Shown here in pieces: positions 5,342 to 5,444 of a DNA stretch of 5,444 nucleotides; position 1 is the first letter of the stretch, and each line of letters begins with the position of its first letter. The DNA is taken from NCBI GenBank assembly GCA_035391225.1, contig DAOPKN010000111.1, positions 1 to 5,444 on the forward strand. The letters are read 5' to 3'. A program made the translations under genes and the position numbers. A model generated the notes under the pieces. It was not told the origin of the DNA, made no database searches, and was given only the letters and a program-made list of their open reading frames with translations. This DNA comes from DAOPKN01 sp035391225 (GTDB lineage: Bacteria > Thermotogota > Thermotogae > MWEM01).

Positions 5342-5347
5342 CCTCCT
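5342..5347 (-). promoter_or_regulatory. Ribosome binding site deciding the TTG start of the fusion gene
   Basis: AAGGAGG on the minus strand is followed by seven bases and then TTG at 5334. There is no ATG or GTG between this site and the upstream in-frame stop. The next in-frame ATG (residue 153) would remove most of the CYTH domain. Confidence 0.85.
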
Positions 5348-5373
5348 TCTGAAGGGAATGTCGAGGTTTTTTC

Positions 5374-5382
5374 ATTTTACCA
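5374..5382 (-). promoter_or_regulatory. Candidate extended -10 promoter of the fusion gene and cas6
   Basis: The minus strand reads TATGGTAAAATG: TG (5382-5381), one base, then TAAAAT (5379-5374), an extended -10. A start near 5367 would leave a ~33-base leader containing the Shine-Dalgarno site. The -35 region overlaps the upstream terminator and does not resemble TTGACA, so the promoter would rely on the extended -10. The array promoter has the same TGGTAnAAT core. Confidence 0.45.
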
Positions 5383-5383
5383 T

Positions 5384-5417
5384 AAAAGGGGAAAAGCGGG
5401 GAAGGGTTTCCCCGCTT
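5384..5417 (-). terminator. Intrinsic terminator of an upstream minus-strand gene outside the window
   Basis: AAGCGGGGAA (5394-5403) and TTCCCCGCTT (5408-5417) form a perfect 10-bp stem with a GGGT tetraloop. On the minus strand the hairpin is followed by TTCCCCTTTTATG, a moderately T-rich tail. It separates the cas operon from whatever lies beyond 5444. A minus-strand frame ending AAA GAC TGA (stop 5437-5435) could be the tail of that upstream gene, but two codons are too few to say. Confidence 0.7.
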
Positions 5418-5444
5418 CCAGGATGCAATGGGTATCAGTCTTTC

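Noticed and set aside
5435..5444. C-terminal end (AAA GAC TGA) of an upstream minus-strand gene
   Set aside because: Only two codons are visible; the terminator that follows suggests a gene lies there but this frame cannot be confirmed.

Overview
This window holds the leader end of a CRISPR locus and a minus-strand cas operon. Read on the minus strand (high to low coordinates) the order is: a terminator of an unseen upstream gene (about 5394-5417), a 942-residue protein fusing CYTH, CARF-like and HD domains (5334-2506), cas6 (2504-1734), a terminator-like hairpin, cas1 (1668-679), cas2 (682-416), a non-coding stretch with strong inverted and direct repeats (about 145-415), a CRISPR leader with a good promoter, and the first CRISPR repeat (1-30), with the array running off the left edge. 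I see no plus-strand gene; the long plus-strand frames lie opposite conserved coding sequence.

The organism looks bacterial. Shine-Dalgarno sites are strong AGGAGG, two genes appear to start with TTG, and the promoters resemble sigma-A/sigma-70 with extended -10 elements. Cas1, Cas2 and the repeat (minus-strand 3' end ATGGAAAC) look like those of thermophilic or anaerobic bacteria of the Thermotoga/Firmicutes sort, but the taxon cannot be fixed from this window. There is no cas4, cas3, cas5, cas7, cas8, cas9 or cas10 in view. A Cas6/Cas1/Cas2 set beside a CARF protein suggests the locus serves a type III system whose Cas10 complex would be encoded elsewhere. This is inference.

The main point of interest is the 942-residue protein. 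It joins a complete-looking CYTH (triphosphate tunnel) domain, a CARF-like Rossmann domain with a DxTSGxK motif, a complete-looking HD phosphohydrolase domain and an unidentified C-terminal region. It is packed one base upstream of cas6, so it is part of the operon. A reasonable working model is a signal-gated effector: CARF binds a cyclic oligoadenylate made by a type III complex, and CYTH and/or HD then act on nucleotides or triphosphates. I do not know of a described CRISPR effector with this architecture, but I could not search.

Expression logic: the fusion gene and the array each have a candidate extended -10 promoter of the form TGGTAnAAT. The fusion gene and cas6 are tightly coupled. 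A hairpin plus T-tract then separates them from cas1-cas2, which could keep adaptation genes at lower expression. Between cas2 and the leader, copies of TTGTTCGACCC in direct and inverted orientation form a very stable hairpin and may be an operator, a terminator or both.
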